From Eucalyptus grandis (taxonomy: Eukaryota; Streptophyta; Magnoliopsida; Myrtales; Myrtaceae), in contig NC_052613.1 of the NCBI RefSeq assembly GCF_016545825.1, positions 7,874,001 through 7,938,000 of the forward strand: DNA of 64,000 nucleotides, read 5' to 3'. A program made the position numbers and the translations under genes. The stretch's first letter is position 1; each line of letters opens with the position of its first letter. Shown here piece after piece: positions 1 through 12,303 of this stretch. Below the pieces are notes generated by a model. The model was not told the DNA's origin and did no database searches. It worked only from the letters and a program-made list of their open reading frames with translations.

Positions 1-2660
1 CCACGCACTCAGCTGCAAGGAACAATGGAGGAATAGGAGTTAGTGGAAGCCCGTCTCAATCTGATAAGCAAGAGACTAGGTAACCTCTGGTCCGAAAACA
101 AATAAGCAATGCTAGATGATTCTGTTACAGAACAGCAAATGATGGACTGCCACCACACCCTTTTTGGGCAACTGTTCTCAAAACCAACTATTAACATCCA
201 AGCTTTTCTGAATACAATGAAGAAGGCTTGGTGCACGGACAAATTCTACTTTAAACAAGTTAGTCCAGGATTGTTCGCCTTCACATTTAAATATGAAACT
301 AAAAAGGAAAGGGTATTGGTGGGATCATGGTGCTTTGCTAATCATTTATTAGTATTGAAGCAATGGGAAGAAAACATCACCGCTTCCCCCCCCTTTCCCC
401 TTCCCCCAAAAAAAAAAAAATAAAATCGTTGCACCTTTTTCCACTGTCTTTTTTGGGTCCAAATACATGGACTACCTTATGAATTATCCACAGAGAAGGG
501 GTTACACACCGCAGAAGTTGATAAAAGCAATAGAAGATGAAAGTATCAAAGGGATTAGGCTGAACAGAAGTTGCCCAACATCACCCCACTTACTATTTGC
601 TGATGATTCTATCTCTTTCCTAGGTGGATCAGTGTTGGAATGCCAAAACTTGGCGAATATCCTATATCAATATTGCCATGCAATTGGACAGGAGATTAGT
701 CCGAACAAATCGGGGATTTTCTTTAGCGCTAGCTATCCACAAAGGTTGAGAAGTAACATGGCAGAAGCACCATGAATCTCGGAAATCGCAAAAATAGAGA
801 AATACCTTGGAATCCCGTCTCATTGGGGAGCATCCAAGAAGCAAATGTTTGCTTGGATACTAGCTAGGGCAAATTCCAGATTGGAATGATGGAAGGAAAA
901 TCTTATGTCAAAAGCGGGAAAGGAAATTCTCATTAAAACAGTGGTTCAAGCATTACCTCAATACGCCATGTCGATCTTTAAAATTCCAGCATCTCTATGT
1001 CGTGCCATTGAACGAAAATTAGCTCAATTTTGATGGAGAAGTAATGGGTCGAAATCTGCGCTACATTGGAAGAGGTGGGAAGTGCTAAAAACAAGGAAAG
1101 ATGTCGAGGGCTAGGGGTTTATAGACCTAATGTCCTTCAACAAGGCCATGCTTGGGAAGCAAGCATGGAAGCATGGAGATTAACCCAACAATCGATGACA
1201 TTATGGAGCAAAATCTTTAAGGGTCTTTATTTCCCTCGGAGGAACTTCATGCAGGCAGTGAAAGGCTCTCGACAATGTTAGGGATGGCAGAGCCTTATTA
1301 TGGGCAGAGACGCAATTGCTGATTCGGTTATGTGGGCAGTGGGGACAAGTGAACGTGTTAACATCAGAGAAGATAAATGGTTAAAGAGGGGAATCATAGG
1401 AGGACCAGCAAACAAGAATGACCCCAAAATAGTTAGCAAGCTGATCAACGGAGAGGAAAATGCATGGAATGAACAGGTGATACAGGGACCCCTTGGTGAC
1501 CAAATAGCAAACGAAATACTAACAATCCTTTCAAGAAACAATGTTTTAGAAGACAAAATTGTGTGGATGGGAACTAAGTTCGGTGATTTTTCAGTGAAAA
1601 GCGCCTACAATGTTATCAGAACAGAAGGCACAAAACCAAACAGCAATCAAACATCAACCTCCTTTCAGCCCCCACGGATGCTGTGGAACAGAATTTGGCA
1701 TATGTTATCCCCCCCCGGGTGCCTAATCTGTCAAAGCCTCCTAGAGACTAGTAAGCATCTGTTCTTGCTTTGCCCTTGGACAAAGCTTATCTGGGAGAAT
1801 CCAGCCCTGCAAATCAATATTCAAAGCCATGGTTTAACCCGTTTAGAAGAGTGGCTATTGGGTTTTGTCAGAAATCAAGGAAACTCACCAAAATTTGAAC
1901 TGGTCTCAGGAGTTCTTTGGCTTATCTGGAAAACACAAAACACCACCGTATTCCGAGGTCTCCAACCAGAGTCGTCTGGTATCATTCAATCCACCCAGAA
2001 TCTGCTCGAAAATTATGCAAAATGGAATAAGAGGGCAAATTTCAAAGGGAATCAGCGCAAGAACCCTGGAACTCCCATTAAGGCGGATTGAGATTGGAAA
2101 CCGCCGGTAAAGGAAGCTTTAAAAGTAAATATTTACGGAGCTTACTCACTGGGCTCAACCGAAGGTATTGTAGCCTGCATTCTGTGCAACGCCACCGGAT
2201 CTCTGGTCGACGGCTTTGCTAGGTCAGTGAGGGCTGCATCGGCATATCAGACAGAAACCCTTGCTTTTGTCCACACACTGTACTTTCTCTCCTCGAAGAA
2301 GTCTTAAACTGGCGCTCAACTCTGACTGCTTGAATTTAATTTCCTCGTTGAAGTCCGCTGATCAGCAAGGGTGGAAGAGAGAGCACCTATCATTAAAGCT
2401 TCTGATCCGTTGTCTTGCTTTCCGGATATTAAAATCAACTCTCCGAACCGTGGTACAAAGAAATAAACTCGATGGCTTGTTTGCAGGTGCGGGTTTGGGG
2501 TGACCGATTCCTGGAAACTCTGTTCTTGGAGTGAATGTATATGAAATTTCTTCTTCTGCTACTGCTGCTGCTGCTGCTTCTTCCCCAGTTCCCGGATCTA
2601 CTAGTCCTTGTGGAAGAAGAACAATGGGTGAAGTCTGTGTCTGCAATTTGAGAGAAATCA
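1..2660 (+). pseudogene. Decayed LINE (non-LTR retrotransposon)
   Basis: The order of domains is that of a plant L1-type LINE. At 109-400 there is a DUF4283-like stretch typical of the ORF1/gag part. At 467-1100 there is a reverse-transcriptase remnant with the catalytic FADD motif near 597-608. At about 1300-2090 the RT C-terminus and a zf-RVT-like Cys/His stretch follow (CLIC, then HLFLLCPW). At 2095-2480 there is a terminal RNase H (RVT_3) domain. The RT part carries in-frame stops (for example 773 and 1033), and the frame changes several times. DUF4283 is joined almost directly to the middle of RT through a C/A homopolymer tract at 388-420, so endonuclease and most of RT are deleted. The left end is cut by the window edge. 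Not active. Domain names come from family knowledge; breaks and motifs are seen directly. Confidence 0.8.
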
Positions 2661-2749
2661 AACAGGACGAGCCTTGACCCTTGATTTTTGGAAGAAGCTG
2701 AATCGGGCCTGCGTGTTCATTCGTGCCGGCACGAGTAAATCCACATTCC

Positions 2750-3140
2750 GGACCTATACAAGGTTGCGAATTTTGCAATTTTCATATTTTGCAAATTGAA
2801 CGTTTCCTTGGAACATGAATATGGCATTTCAACATCAAGAAGAAACCCAGAAATCACGAGCTAAAAAGAAATAGCAGCGGATCCATCACCAAATTCACCA
2901 TCAATCGAATCAGAACATGTGTTGGCTGCGATCTGAACTGTAAATTTGAACAACCAGCGTTGAAACCAATTATCCAATCTCTACTTGACGGTGCATTTTA
3001 ACAAGAAAGAACACGGATATCCATACCAACATACATCACGGAGAGACACCCAAATCTCGAAGTGTAAGGAATACATCGGGATTACACCCATCGCCCTCAG
3101 AGATCGGAGCGCATGGACTCCACCACCGACGCCGGCCGAG
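2750..3140 (-). repeat. Chimeric block: rhomboid 5' intron piece joined to a MADS tail
   Basis: Bases 2750-3000 resemble the rhomboid upstream intron at about 38650-39120; shared words include GATCCATCA and TTGAACAACCAGCG in the same order. From about 3030 to 3140 the minus strand reads as a MADS-protein C-terminal tail (GCNPDV..., then LRDLGVSP and a stop), like the tails at 52557-52760 and 24479-24560. The same junction occurs at 51720-52115. No complete gene is present. I infer that a chimeric block formed once and was then duplicated. Confidence 0.55.
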
Positions 3141-3339
3141 TTCTCGAAGAGACCAGGAAAAGTGAGTCGTCAGGCACACCCCCATAGGCGCCAAGATGGG
3201 AGCGAGCGCGGGGTTTATTCATTTCTCGGCTGGTTGCAGCCTGGTCAACTAGAGCCCAAAGAAAAAGCCTTGGTTTTTTTTTTTTTTTTGAGCAAGAGAA
3301 AAAGCCTTGGTTGAAAAGGCCTTTTTTCATGTGCTCTTG

Positions 3340-3545
3340 GGATTTTAGCTTTTAAATTTCCCCGAAATAGCTAGCTTTCGACTTCTTACTTGTGTTGATA
3401 ATTAAGTACTCTGCATTTACCAATTTGTGAAATCCGTGATTCGTCGGATCAGATTCCCTATTTTGGCTATTAACACCCTGATGTGGCGCCGCACAGTTAC
3501 AATTAGAAACAGTGGAGACAAATCGGCTTATTGCATTATTACATT
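3340..3545. repeat. Dispersed intergenic module copy
   Basis: This is a diverged copy of a module seen at several sites in the window. It contains a TGTTGATAATTAAGTACTC-type stretch, then CAATTTGTGAAAT and TATTAACACCCTGATGTGGC. Related copies lie near 9880-9990, 31230-31390, 32990-33100 and 52260-52390. A poly-T tract sits just upstream at 3277-3290. No coding potential is seen. Confidence 0.5.
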
Positions 3546-3682
3546 CCACTTAATAAGTATGAGATAAGAAAGAACGGTGGTTTACATCAGTTCAATAAAG
3601 GAGGACTAAAAGGTGATAGGAAACAGCACACGTATACGTATTCCATAAGCCATGTAGTCGGCTTATTGCCGCAAGGACGTCG

Positions 3683-4852
3683 TCAATCCTCTCCTGAGCT
3701 TACACAGCTGACTGGCGACGGACTCTTGATGTAGTCGTCTGGATTGAAATCCGTGGAGTTGGAACTTTCACCGCCGGCAGCTGAGTCGCCGCGATCCACG
3801 CCACAGTAGGACTTGACGAACATATCATGATAAGCTTCAGGTGCCATAGCTCTGAAATCATCCATCAGTGGAATAATCTCGCTGACCTCCAAACCTTCAG
3901 GATCCCGATCGGCTCCAATTCCAGACTCATGACCAGCGTCCATTGAAAGGATCTCGTTGACCGTCGAGCCTTCAGGATCACGACCTGCTCCAACTCTAGA
4001 CTTGTGACCAGCACCGGCCGATGGGTTGTTCTCAAAATCCTTCAACTTCTTGAGCAGGGGGACCGCAGCGCCCAGGCACTGCACGATCAGGGAGGCGGAG
4101 TCCTGCTTCGTCAGGCGAGATTCACACTCTTTCTCGGGCCATACCCACCCCTCTTTTGGACTCATTGGCGGCTTCAGGTCGTACTCGCGAAGGAGGTACA
4201 ACTGGAATACCTTTTCGATCGAGGGCGTGCCGAAAGCCTTGAGGTTGCCAGCAGGGGAGAACGTAATGACAGCGACATCAGTCCCGGTGTCTTTGCTGAG
4301 CTTAGAGGCTTTATTGAGGATGGTTTTGCTCCTCTTCGAGAACATGTTGCTGTACCTTTTCTGGTCGGAAGATGATCCTGTCTGCATGTTTCTTCTAGAG
4401 AGAGAGCAAACGGGTTGGAGGAAAGATGGGTTGTTCTCAGAACCCACTAACCTCTTGAGCAGGCGGTCCACAGCGTACAGATACTTCATGATCAGGGGGT
4501 CGCAGTCCTCCTTTGTCTGGCAAGATTCACACTCTCTCTCGGCCTCGGCACTCATTGGCAGCTTCACGCCGTACTCGTGACAGAGGTACATCAAGAATAC
4601 CTCTTCAATCGAGGGGCTGCCGAAACGCTTGAGCTTGCCAACAGGGGAGAACAGAATGACGGCGGCAAGAACGTTGGGGAGTTCGCTGAGCTTAGATGCT
4701 CCATTGATGATGCACTTGTGCCTAGCCGAGAACGTGTTGCTGCACCAGTTCCGGTCGTGGATCTTTTTGGTTTCGTTTGGCGGGGGCTGAACACTTTGCT
4801 GTGGTTTTCTTGGAGGGCGAGAGGAAGATGAACCTGTATCCATGGTGCTCAT
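3683..4852 (-). CDS. Type I MADS-box protein with two tandem MADS-like domains
   Basis: Uninterrupted 389-residue frame. The start is the first ATG (4852, MSTMDTGSSSS); the open frame extends upstream to 4927 without an ATG. Two MADS-like segments are visible. The first, about residues 40-95, includes FSARHKCIINGASKLSEL and AAVILFSPVGKLKRFGSPSI. The second, about 170-225, includes FSKRSKTILNKASKLS and VAVITFSPAGNLKAFGTPSI. Each is followed by a similar acidic/leucine-rich stretch ending in ENNPS, so an entire unit of roughly 130-140 residues has been duplicated. The acidic tail ends in FNPDDYIKSPSPV, a tail type shared with the nearby MADS pseudogenes. The SPxGK...FGxPS signature is that of M-alpha (AGL62-like) factors, which regulate female gametophyte and endosperm development. 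Both copies lack the usual N-terminal basic start, and several basic residues of the DNA-contact helix are changed, so DNA binding is uncertain. No intron is needed. Confidence 0.8.
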   Translation of the reverse strand: MSTMDTGSSSSRPPRKPQQSVQPPPNETKKIHDRNWCSNTFSARHKCIINGASKLSELPNVLAAVILFSPVGKLKRFGSPSIEEVFLMYLCHEYGVKLPMSAEAERECESCQTKEDCDPLIMKYLYAVDRLLKRLVGSENNPSFLQPVCSLSRRNMQTGSSSDQKRYSNMFSKRSKTILNKASKLSKDTGTDVAVITFSPAGNLKAFGTPSIEKVFQLYLLREYDLKPPMSPKEGWVWPEKECESRLTKQDSASLIVQCLGAAVPLLKKLKDFENNPSAGAGHKSRVGAGRDPEGSTVNEILSMDAGHESGIGADRDPEGLEVSEIIPLMDDFRAMAPEAYHDMFVKSYCGVDRGDSAAGGESSNSTDFNPDDYIKSPSPVSCVSSGED

Positions 4853-4917
4853 GTTTCTTCGGAAGAGAGAGAGTTGAAGGGGCTGGAGAAAAGAAGAGGA
4901 GGGTGCAGTTTTGGGAT

Positions 4918-4960
4918 GCCCAAACAAGCTCGAGAGAGTCCATTACTTATAGTGGTTCTC
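4918..4960 (-). promoter_or_regulatory. Putative core promoter of the double-MADS gene
   Basis: On the minus strand a TATA-like CTATAAGTA (4943-4953) lies about 95 bases upstream of the chosen ATG. It sits next to a CTCGAGCTTGTTT block that recurs in the upstream array at 6212-6248 and 6899-6928. There the TATA sequence is the better GGTATAAATAAC. Position and recurrence support a promoter; no experimental mark is visible. Confidence 0.5.
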
Positions 4961-7900
4961 CCATGATCGGGTGTGTCCAAGGGACGCCATTTGCTTTCAT
5001 GTGATGTGCGTTTAAGAAGTACCTTTCGAAAACACGCGAGAAATATAACACTATAGTCATTGATATGATGCATGAAGCTGAAGAAGATACAAACACAGAT
5101 TGTATAATGAAAATATGACGCATTTCAAATCAAAAAAATATCATCCCATTTGGAGGAAAGCCTGTCGAGCTAGAGATATCAGTCAAGGATGGTTTCGGCG
5201 GTGGTAATTATGGAGTTAGGACGTAAAAAAAATTTAGGACAATTCTGGTTTTCCGTCCTTTCCACTCGACCTATGTAAATCGTCAAGTGAGACAATGGAA
5301 CCTTTCACTCGTGTTAGTTCCGGCCATGGAAATCAACTTTTCCCTTTCTTTTAGCAATCCTCCTAATTTGGAGGATGTCTGCGTGTCCTTAATAATCCAA
5401 TCATGGTGATGCCGACTTCTGAAGATAGCATTCTTTTGACTCTTTCTTACTCTTGGACCCACGTGTATTGGCGCTAGCACTTTTAGCTAGAGGGTGCAAA
5501 ATTTAAAACAAACATGTTCAATATCATAAAAGAATAAGGTCTAATGAAAAACTTAAACGTTCAATGCAAATTAATGCAGATTCAAGCCGATACGACGAAG
5601 GATGCATATTAACATGCTTCGGACCAATACTATAGTCATTGATATGATGCATGAAGCTGAAGAAGATACAAACACAGATTGTATGATGAAAATATGACGC
5701 ATTTCAAATAAAAAAAATATCATCCCATTTGGAGGAAAGCCTGTCGAGCTAGAGATATCAGTCAAGGATGGTTTCGGCGGTGGTAATTATGGAGTTAGGA
5801 CGTAAAAAAATTTAGGACAATTCTGGTTTTCCGTCCTTTCCACTCGACCTATGTAAATCGTCAAGTGAGACAATGGAACCTTTCACTCGTGTTAGTTCCG
5901 GCATGGTAATTAACTTTTCCCTTTCTTTTCCTACAGAAAGGTTGTTTTCTTCTCAAGCATAGTCACATCTCTACCGTGCCTTTGCAATCCTCCAAATTTG
6001 GAGGATGTCTGCGTGTCCTTAATAATCCAACCATGGTGATTCTGACTTCTAAAGATAGCATTCTTTTGACTCTTTATTACTCTTGGACTCACGTGTATTG
6101 GGGCTAGCACTATTAGCTAGATGGTGCAAAAAAAATTTAAGCAAACATGTTCAATATCATAAAAGAACAAAGTCTATTGAAAAACTTAAACGTTCAATGC
6201 AAATTAATGCAAATTAAACAAGCTCGAGGGAAGCCGTTATTTATACCATTTGCTCTAACGCGATGTGTCTTAAGGAGTAGCTTTTGAAAACATGCGAGAA
6301 ATATAACACTATAGTTATTACTATGATGCATAAAGCTGACGAAGACACAAACACAGATTGTAAAATGAAAATATGACGCATTTCAAATGAAAAAAATATC
6401 ATCCCATTTGGAGGAAAACCTGTCGAGCTAGAGATATCAGTCAAGGTTGGTTCCGGCGTGGTAATTATGGAGTTAGGACAGAAAACAAAATTTAGGACAA
6501 TTCTGGTTTTCCGTCCTTTCCACTCGACCTATGTAAATCGTCAAGTGAGACAATGGAACCTTTCACTCGTGTTAGTTCCGGCATGGTAATTAACTTTTCC
6601 CTTTCTTTTCCTACAGAAAGGTTGTTTTCTTCTCAAGCATAGTCACATCTCTACCGTGCCTTTGCAATCCTCCAAATTTGGAGGGTGTCTGCGTGTCCTT
6701 AATAATCCAATCATGGTGATTCTGACTTCTAAAGATGGCATTCTTTTGACTTTTTATTACTCTTGGACTCACGTGTATTGGGGCTAGCACTATTAGCTAG
6801 ATGGTGCAAAAAAATTTTAAGCAAACATGTTCAATATCATAAAAGAACAAAGTCTATTGAAAAACTTAAACGTTCAATGCAAATTAATGCAAATTAAACA
6901 AGCTCGAGGGAAGCCGTTATTTATACCATTTGCTCTAACGCGATGTGTGTCTTAAGGAGTAGCTTTTGAAAACATGCGAGAAATATAACACTATAGTTAT
7001 TACTATGATGCATAAAGCTGACGAAGATATCAACAGACTGTAAAATGAAAATATGATGCATCCCATTTGGAGAAAAACCTGTCGAGCTAAAGCATTAATC
7101 TACATCGGTCAAGGTCGGTGGCTGTGGTAATTGTGGAATTAGGACGTAAAAAAATTTAGTACGATCCTTTCCTTCCTCCTTGACACGTGGATCGTCAGGT
7201 AAGATAATGGAACTTGTCGCTTGTGTTACTTTAATGCTGTTGTCTTTGGGGATTATGAAAGGAGTGGCTCTTGCCGTCACCCACATTTAGACGAGGGCAG
7301 CTTTTTTCCTTTCTTTTATGAACTAAGGTTCTTTTCTTCTAAAGCTGCCAATCCTCCCGATTCCAGTGATAATCATGGTGATTCTTTGGACTCTTTCTCT
7401 TGCACCCACGTGCATTGGGCTAGCACTTTCACCTACCAAACCGGCACTTAAAACAAACAAGTTCGATATCATAAAAGAGCAAAGTCTATTGAGAAACTTA
7501 AAGAATCAATGCAGATTAATGCAGATTCAAGCCAATACAAAGAAGGATTGATGCAGATTAACATGCTTCGGGCGGATGCAATGAAGGATCAATGCAGGTT
7601 GATCGAAACATGCTTGCTTACTAAATTTACCATGGAAAATAGAATACAAGGCAAGGCCAATTGGGGACTACAACTTGTCGTGCCTCCTAATATGGAGGAG
7701 GATAACTTATCCTTTTCTTTGCTACAGAAAGGTCGTTTTCTTCTCAAGCATAACCATATGTCAGTCCCTGCAGCAGTCCTCCAAATTTGGAGAACGTCTG
7801 CATGTCCTTTGTACTCCAGTCATGATGATTCTAAAAGTTGGAATTTTAAAGATAGCATTCTTTTGACTCTAACTCACTCTTGGGCTCTCAAGCATAACCA

Positions 7901-8160
7901 TATCTCAGTCCTCCTAATTTGGAGAATGTCTGCATCTCCTTTGTACTCCAATCATGGTGATTCTAAAGTTGGATTTTTAAGAATAGCAATCTTTTGACTC
8001 TTTCTTACTCTTGGGCTCAGGTGTATTGGGACTAGCACTATTATCTAGAGAGTGAATAAGTGCTTATAAACAATTAAAGTGGAATTTAAAACATCCAAGT
8101 TCAATATCATAAAAGAACAAAGTTTAATGAAAAACTTAAAGCATCAATGCTAGAGGAGCC
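4918..8160. repeat. Tandem array of the MADS upstream region
   Basis: Four to five head-to-tail copies of a unit of roughly 580-690 bases. Landmarks recur at regular spacing. The ACTATAG(T/C)TATT...ATGATGCAT block is near 5048, 5630, 6308 and 6988. TTCCGTCCTTTCCACTCGAC is near 5252, 5830 and 6510. CACGTGTATTGG is near 5461, 6090 and 6771. TTCAATATCATAAAAGA is near 5518, 6149 and 6829. Two inner units (starting about 6212 and 6899) keep the MADS TATA/initiator block. The copy starting near 5600 lacks it, and the unit after 7500 is degenerate with internal 20-40 base repeats. Coding is absent. The first unit carries the live gene's own upstream sequence, so the array is an amplified promoter region. 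Confidence 0.8.
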
Positions 8161-9869
8161 CTACTTTTACATCAAATGCACTTATCTCAATTTTTAACCA
8201 CTGTAGTTGGTGAAAAAAAAAATGCTCTTTTCCCTTATCTTGATTAAAACATGTGAAGATATTCATAAAGAGTGCTGCTCTCTCTTTGACAATGCGGATG
8301 GACCAAGGCGATGGATGATTATAGGCGAGCGGCGAGATGAGGTGCTCCTCCCCACCAGCTACCTCTCCCTCCCTCTCTCTCTCTTTAATTATAGTATGTA
8401 TGTATGTATGTATGTATGTATATTTAATAAACCAAAATCTTACAGCACAATTATCTTATCAGTAAAGCAAAACACTTGAAAATTTCACTCCGTACAAAAA
8501 GCTCCGTGCAAAGTGATTTCCTTTATGGTTTTCTGAAATTTATGTGACATTTTAAATTTGATGGTACTAAGGCCAACTATATAATGGCCAAATTTGCTAA
8601 ATTTATGTAGTGTGTAGTTCTCCATGTGCCGCAGCTGACAGTCTTCTTTTCTCCCAAACACTCTCTGTTTCGTTTTTCTGTTTTGGAAAATCCTCCATAA
8701 ATCACTTTTTGTTTTTTCCCCTTCCTTTCCGCTGGCAGATTGTTTTGCCCTGTTCCGTGGTGAACTTCTTTAGATAAAAATTTAGATGTCAACAATGAAA
8801 AATTATGATTTTAATTACTTAATGGATAAGTGTTTCGTGTGAGATAATTATGATAGTCGCCACGTTTAATTAAAAAAATATAAGTTTTGAAATAAAATAC
8901 ACCCCAGATAAATGCACCGTAAAGTCTAAAGCTTGGCGATCTTGGTGACTTTTAGGCATGTGACTTGAACTGACCATGTTCGTCACCTAATAATCTTAAC
9001 ACAACCGAGGGATGATCAATTGATTCCCTTACCCCATTTTCCCTTATGATTACCCTGCGTTCCCTTCTAATGATCTCAATTTGTTCCCTATTCCCTTATC
9101 CACTATGCCCTTCCGACGAATCTCAGGCAGGAAAACAATGTAACGGAATCAATTGATCATCCTTTGATTGTGTTCATTTTGTAAATTTTGAACGCCACAA
9201 AGTACAACCTCGAAGCGGCTTTTACGCATTTTGAGACTGTTCCGTTTTTGTATTTTCTAAATAATTAGGTGTTGCTATCCTTTTCTTTTTGTCTTTAACA
9301 CTATAATTGGAGAAATTACCATTAAAATCCATAAACTCAATGTTTTTTTTTTTTTTATCAATTTTGTCGTACACCTTTCAATTGTACAAATTGAATCCTA
9401 AACTTCTTTTCATATTTATAACTCAACCGGCACAACTAAATATCACATATATGCGACATTTCAAGGGTAAAAAATCATCCAATTCATAGGAAAATTTGTT
9501 GAGCCAGTTAATTAACCTAAGACAGATACTAAACCTCTTAAAATATCACGTGTTGTCAGTGGAAAGACAAAGGGCAAATTCTCACTCAAACTTGGCATGG
9601 CATAGCTGATTCTAAATTATTTTGATTGGGCATAAACAAAAGACAGGGTGACATTAGCGCTCCTTCTCTTTCCTCCATAAAAAGCCAAATGCCATAGGGA
9701 AAAAAACTCTTTTGGCAACTGCAGAAAGGTCAACACACCTAGTATCAAATTGGGGCATTATAATATCGCCAACCGATGCAAATTCACTCTCTTTGTGGTC
9801 ATCGTTTGCAAACAACCAGCTTATACAGTCCCAGATAGAGCTATAAAGATTTTTACATTTTGTGCACTC
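8161..9869. other. Gene-free stretch with repeat fragments
   Basis: No credible gene. It holds a (GTAT)n microsatellite at about 8395-8420. The segment at 8790-9080 matches 28250-28450 in word order (GGTGACTTTTAGGCATG, then CGTCACCTAATAATCT, then GAGGGATGATCAATTGATTCCC). A copy of the ATATGCGACATTTCAAGGG module lies at 9440-9600. Short frames here have no recognisable product. Confidence 0.5.
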
Positions 9870-12210
9870 ATCCCCCCCTCCCCCGGGGGGCAATCTATGT
9901 AGATTGCCATATTAGGCGCTCAAATTTTGTATTTGTGCTAATTAAATACACTACCTTTCATGATCTGTTTTACAATTAACGCCTAACATGCCAATTAAGA
10001 GAAAAGAAATCGCTTTAAATTATGAAACTCAATTTAGCACAAGATAAGAGAAACAAAAATGAGAAGAAAAAAAAAACATAGTGCCATATTAGGAGGAGAC
10101 ATGGAAAGAGCATAGCTATCGACTATCGTACTCCATTGATGTCCCGACATCACCTTGACACCAAGGCACCCGCCGCCATCGTCAAGATTTGTGGATCCCA
10201 TCAAAAGGTCAAACAAGGAAAGCTCGTCACGAGATTTTCAATCAATTTTTTTTTTTTTTTTTTTGAATGGTGGTCCGCTTGTGTACACGAATTATATAAT
10301 TTTCTTTTCTATTTACTCTCTTCAAAAAATGAATATGGAATTTTGAATAAAATGTACGACCGACTATATTATAATTTCTTAAAGAGTTAGTATTTTGAGT
10401 AACTAGTTATGATAGTTGCAACATTTGATTAAAGGAATAAAAGTTTTGAAAATAAAATTATAATATCTGGTTAATAATTTTTTTCTCAAATTGATAGGAT
10501 ATAACAATGCACAATTGTACACTTTTACCATTCTCATCGTTCGATGCGCTACTCTAGGAATTATCTTGTAATATGTAAACAAAACCCACCGAAATTTCTA
10601 AATATAGCGCAATTGACACTAAATAGCCATATAACTAGTTGATGAGCTATATTTTCGTCCAACCACAACTAGTGGCAATTGGACGACACTTCCTTCATTT
10701 ACTCTTATGATTAGTGGATTATAAATTGCGAACATTGTCCACGTGCAAAATTAAACAAATATAAATATAGGCCATGTTTGCGGCTATAACCCACCAATCA
10801 AACTAATAGTCGAAGAAGACTTCAAAAAATATGGTTCCACAATTACTGTTATCAGCCATTCCCTTCCGGCTAAAAAGGTTCCATAATTACCGTTATCAGC
10901 CATTCCCTTCTGGCTAAAAATAATCAAAGATTATCGTGCATACATGATTCACTAGAATTTAGCATTTTTATCATAATACACAATTCACTCCCAATTTTTT
11001 TTCCTCCTCTTTCGACACATCTAACATGCGAGTCCATAATGTGAATTACTTATTTTTTTCTCCAAATTGTGTGGATTATTGGAATGGAGTTGAATTTATC
11101 AAATTGAAATGATGAATTATATTAACAAATGGTGGATTGATGTTTTAGTGTAAATTCATTATAGGCTTTTTATTATTATATTTATTTATAAATTTGAATT
11201 AAATTAATTGGATTGAAATAATCATAAAAATGATAATTTATTATATGTATAAAAATATATATTTAATATACAATATATCCCAATGTGTCAGAATTTTCTG
11301 TTTTTTGAAAAACGACGTATCAGTCTGTCATGTCGTGCATTGACGTCGGTGCTAATTAGGTGTCCTCTATTTCAGCATTTGACAAATCTCGGGAGCCGTT
11401 TCTGTTATATAAGTTTCAGCAACACCGTGGAGGCAATCTCCTTGACACCCCCTTCATACGAATGACGAAGCGGAACGGCAAAAAAAAAAAAAAAAAAATA
11501 CTAGTTATCCATGCTGAAATCAACACGAGAAGCCGAAGATTTAAAACCGCCCCTTCCTGAGTCGGGCCCATGCGAGAGCTACAACCGCAGCTCCTCCCAG
11601 GTGAGCCAATCCCGATGTCTCACTGTCTCCCTGAAGCAACCAAAGACATAGGATTACAACTCCAAAACAATTATACAAGTTTACAGGCATTTTGTACACG
11701 ACAAATTCCGAAAATTTCCTCGGATTGAGGACAGTTTCTGACGCTCGTGCACCAACGCGGTCTCTCTTTTTGTTTGACAAAAGTGCCAGCACTTTGTTGG
11801 TAACTTGATAAGTTACAAAGCCATAATTTGTGATCTCTATTATATAAAAGGACGATTCACAAGTTGCAAGCTATTCTAAATTCAGAATTAGTATGCTCAT
11901 GCTGCTATACTAGCTAGACTGCTCATTCCCGACCATGGCCAAAGGCATCTCTTTATAAACTGTTCTGAGTTCTAAATTAGGAGAACATATGTCAATGATA
12001 TACCACGTCATTGACATTGTGGTCTCACATTGATTCACATATCTAAATATTCACAATTGTTAAGTAACACGAAGAAATCAGCACACTTGATATCATCATT
12101 GCAGGAGATAATTCTTTATAATATTTGATGGAATCATGCTTTACAACACTACAACGTATCAATCGTTTGTCTAGATCCAATCAACGGATTAACTCACGGT
12201 TATAATTACC
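9870..12210. repeat. Segmental duplicate A of the rhomboid 3' flank
   Basis: This block is collinear with 32990-35840. Shared landmarks in order: the GGATATAACAATGCA stretch (10497 and 33553), AACCACAACTA (10659 and 33716), the TTTGACA...GGAGCCGTTTCTG stretch (11378 and 35004), CCTTGACACCCCCTTCATA (11442 and 35063), the rhomboid last exon (11541 and 35078), and the TCTAGATCCAATC...GGATTAACT stretch (12172 and 35811). Homology stops near 12210, inside what is intron 7 in the complete gene. A third partial copy is at 23160-24220. Duplication is read directly from the sequence; direction of copying is inferred. Confidence 0.75.
11541..11630 (-). pseudogene. Orphan last exon of RHOMBOID-like 12
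   Basis: After an AG acceptor (CTTCAG at 11631-11636) the minus strand encodes GDSETSGLAHLGGAAVVALA then WARLRKGRF and a stop. This is the C-terminal transmembrane segment of PARL-type rhomboids; the His of AHLGG is the catalytic-dyad histidine by family knowledge. No other rhomboid exon lies nearby, so it cannot make a protease alone. Its frame is intact where the complete gene at 35078 has lost two bases. Confidence 0.75.
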
Positions 12211-12303
12211 ATTTTTCATAACAGTACTTGGATCTCCACGGTTCTTTTCCTGCTACAAGAATAGAGAATCAAAACTAAACCAACATTCGCTAAGTAAAAT
12301 CAA

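Noticed and set aside
4004..4831. Plus-strand frames over the MADS gene
   Set aside because: Complementary shadows; the minus frame shows the duplicated MADS signatures.
10240..10270. Poly-T run as a LINE tail
   Set aside because: No LINE text on the adjacent minus strand; the sister copy at 33.3 kb simply lacks the homopolymer.
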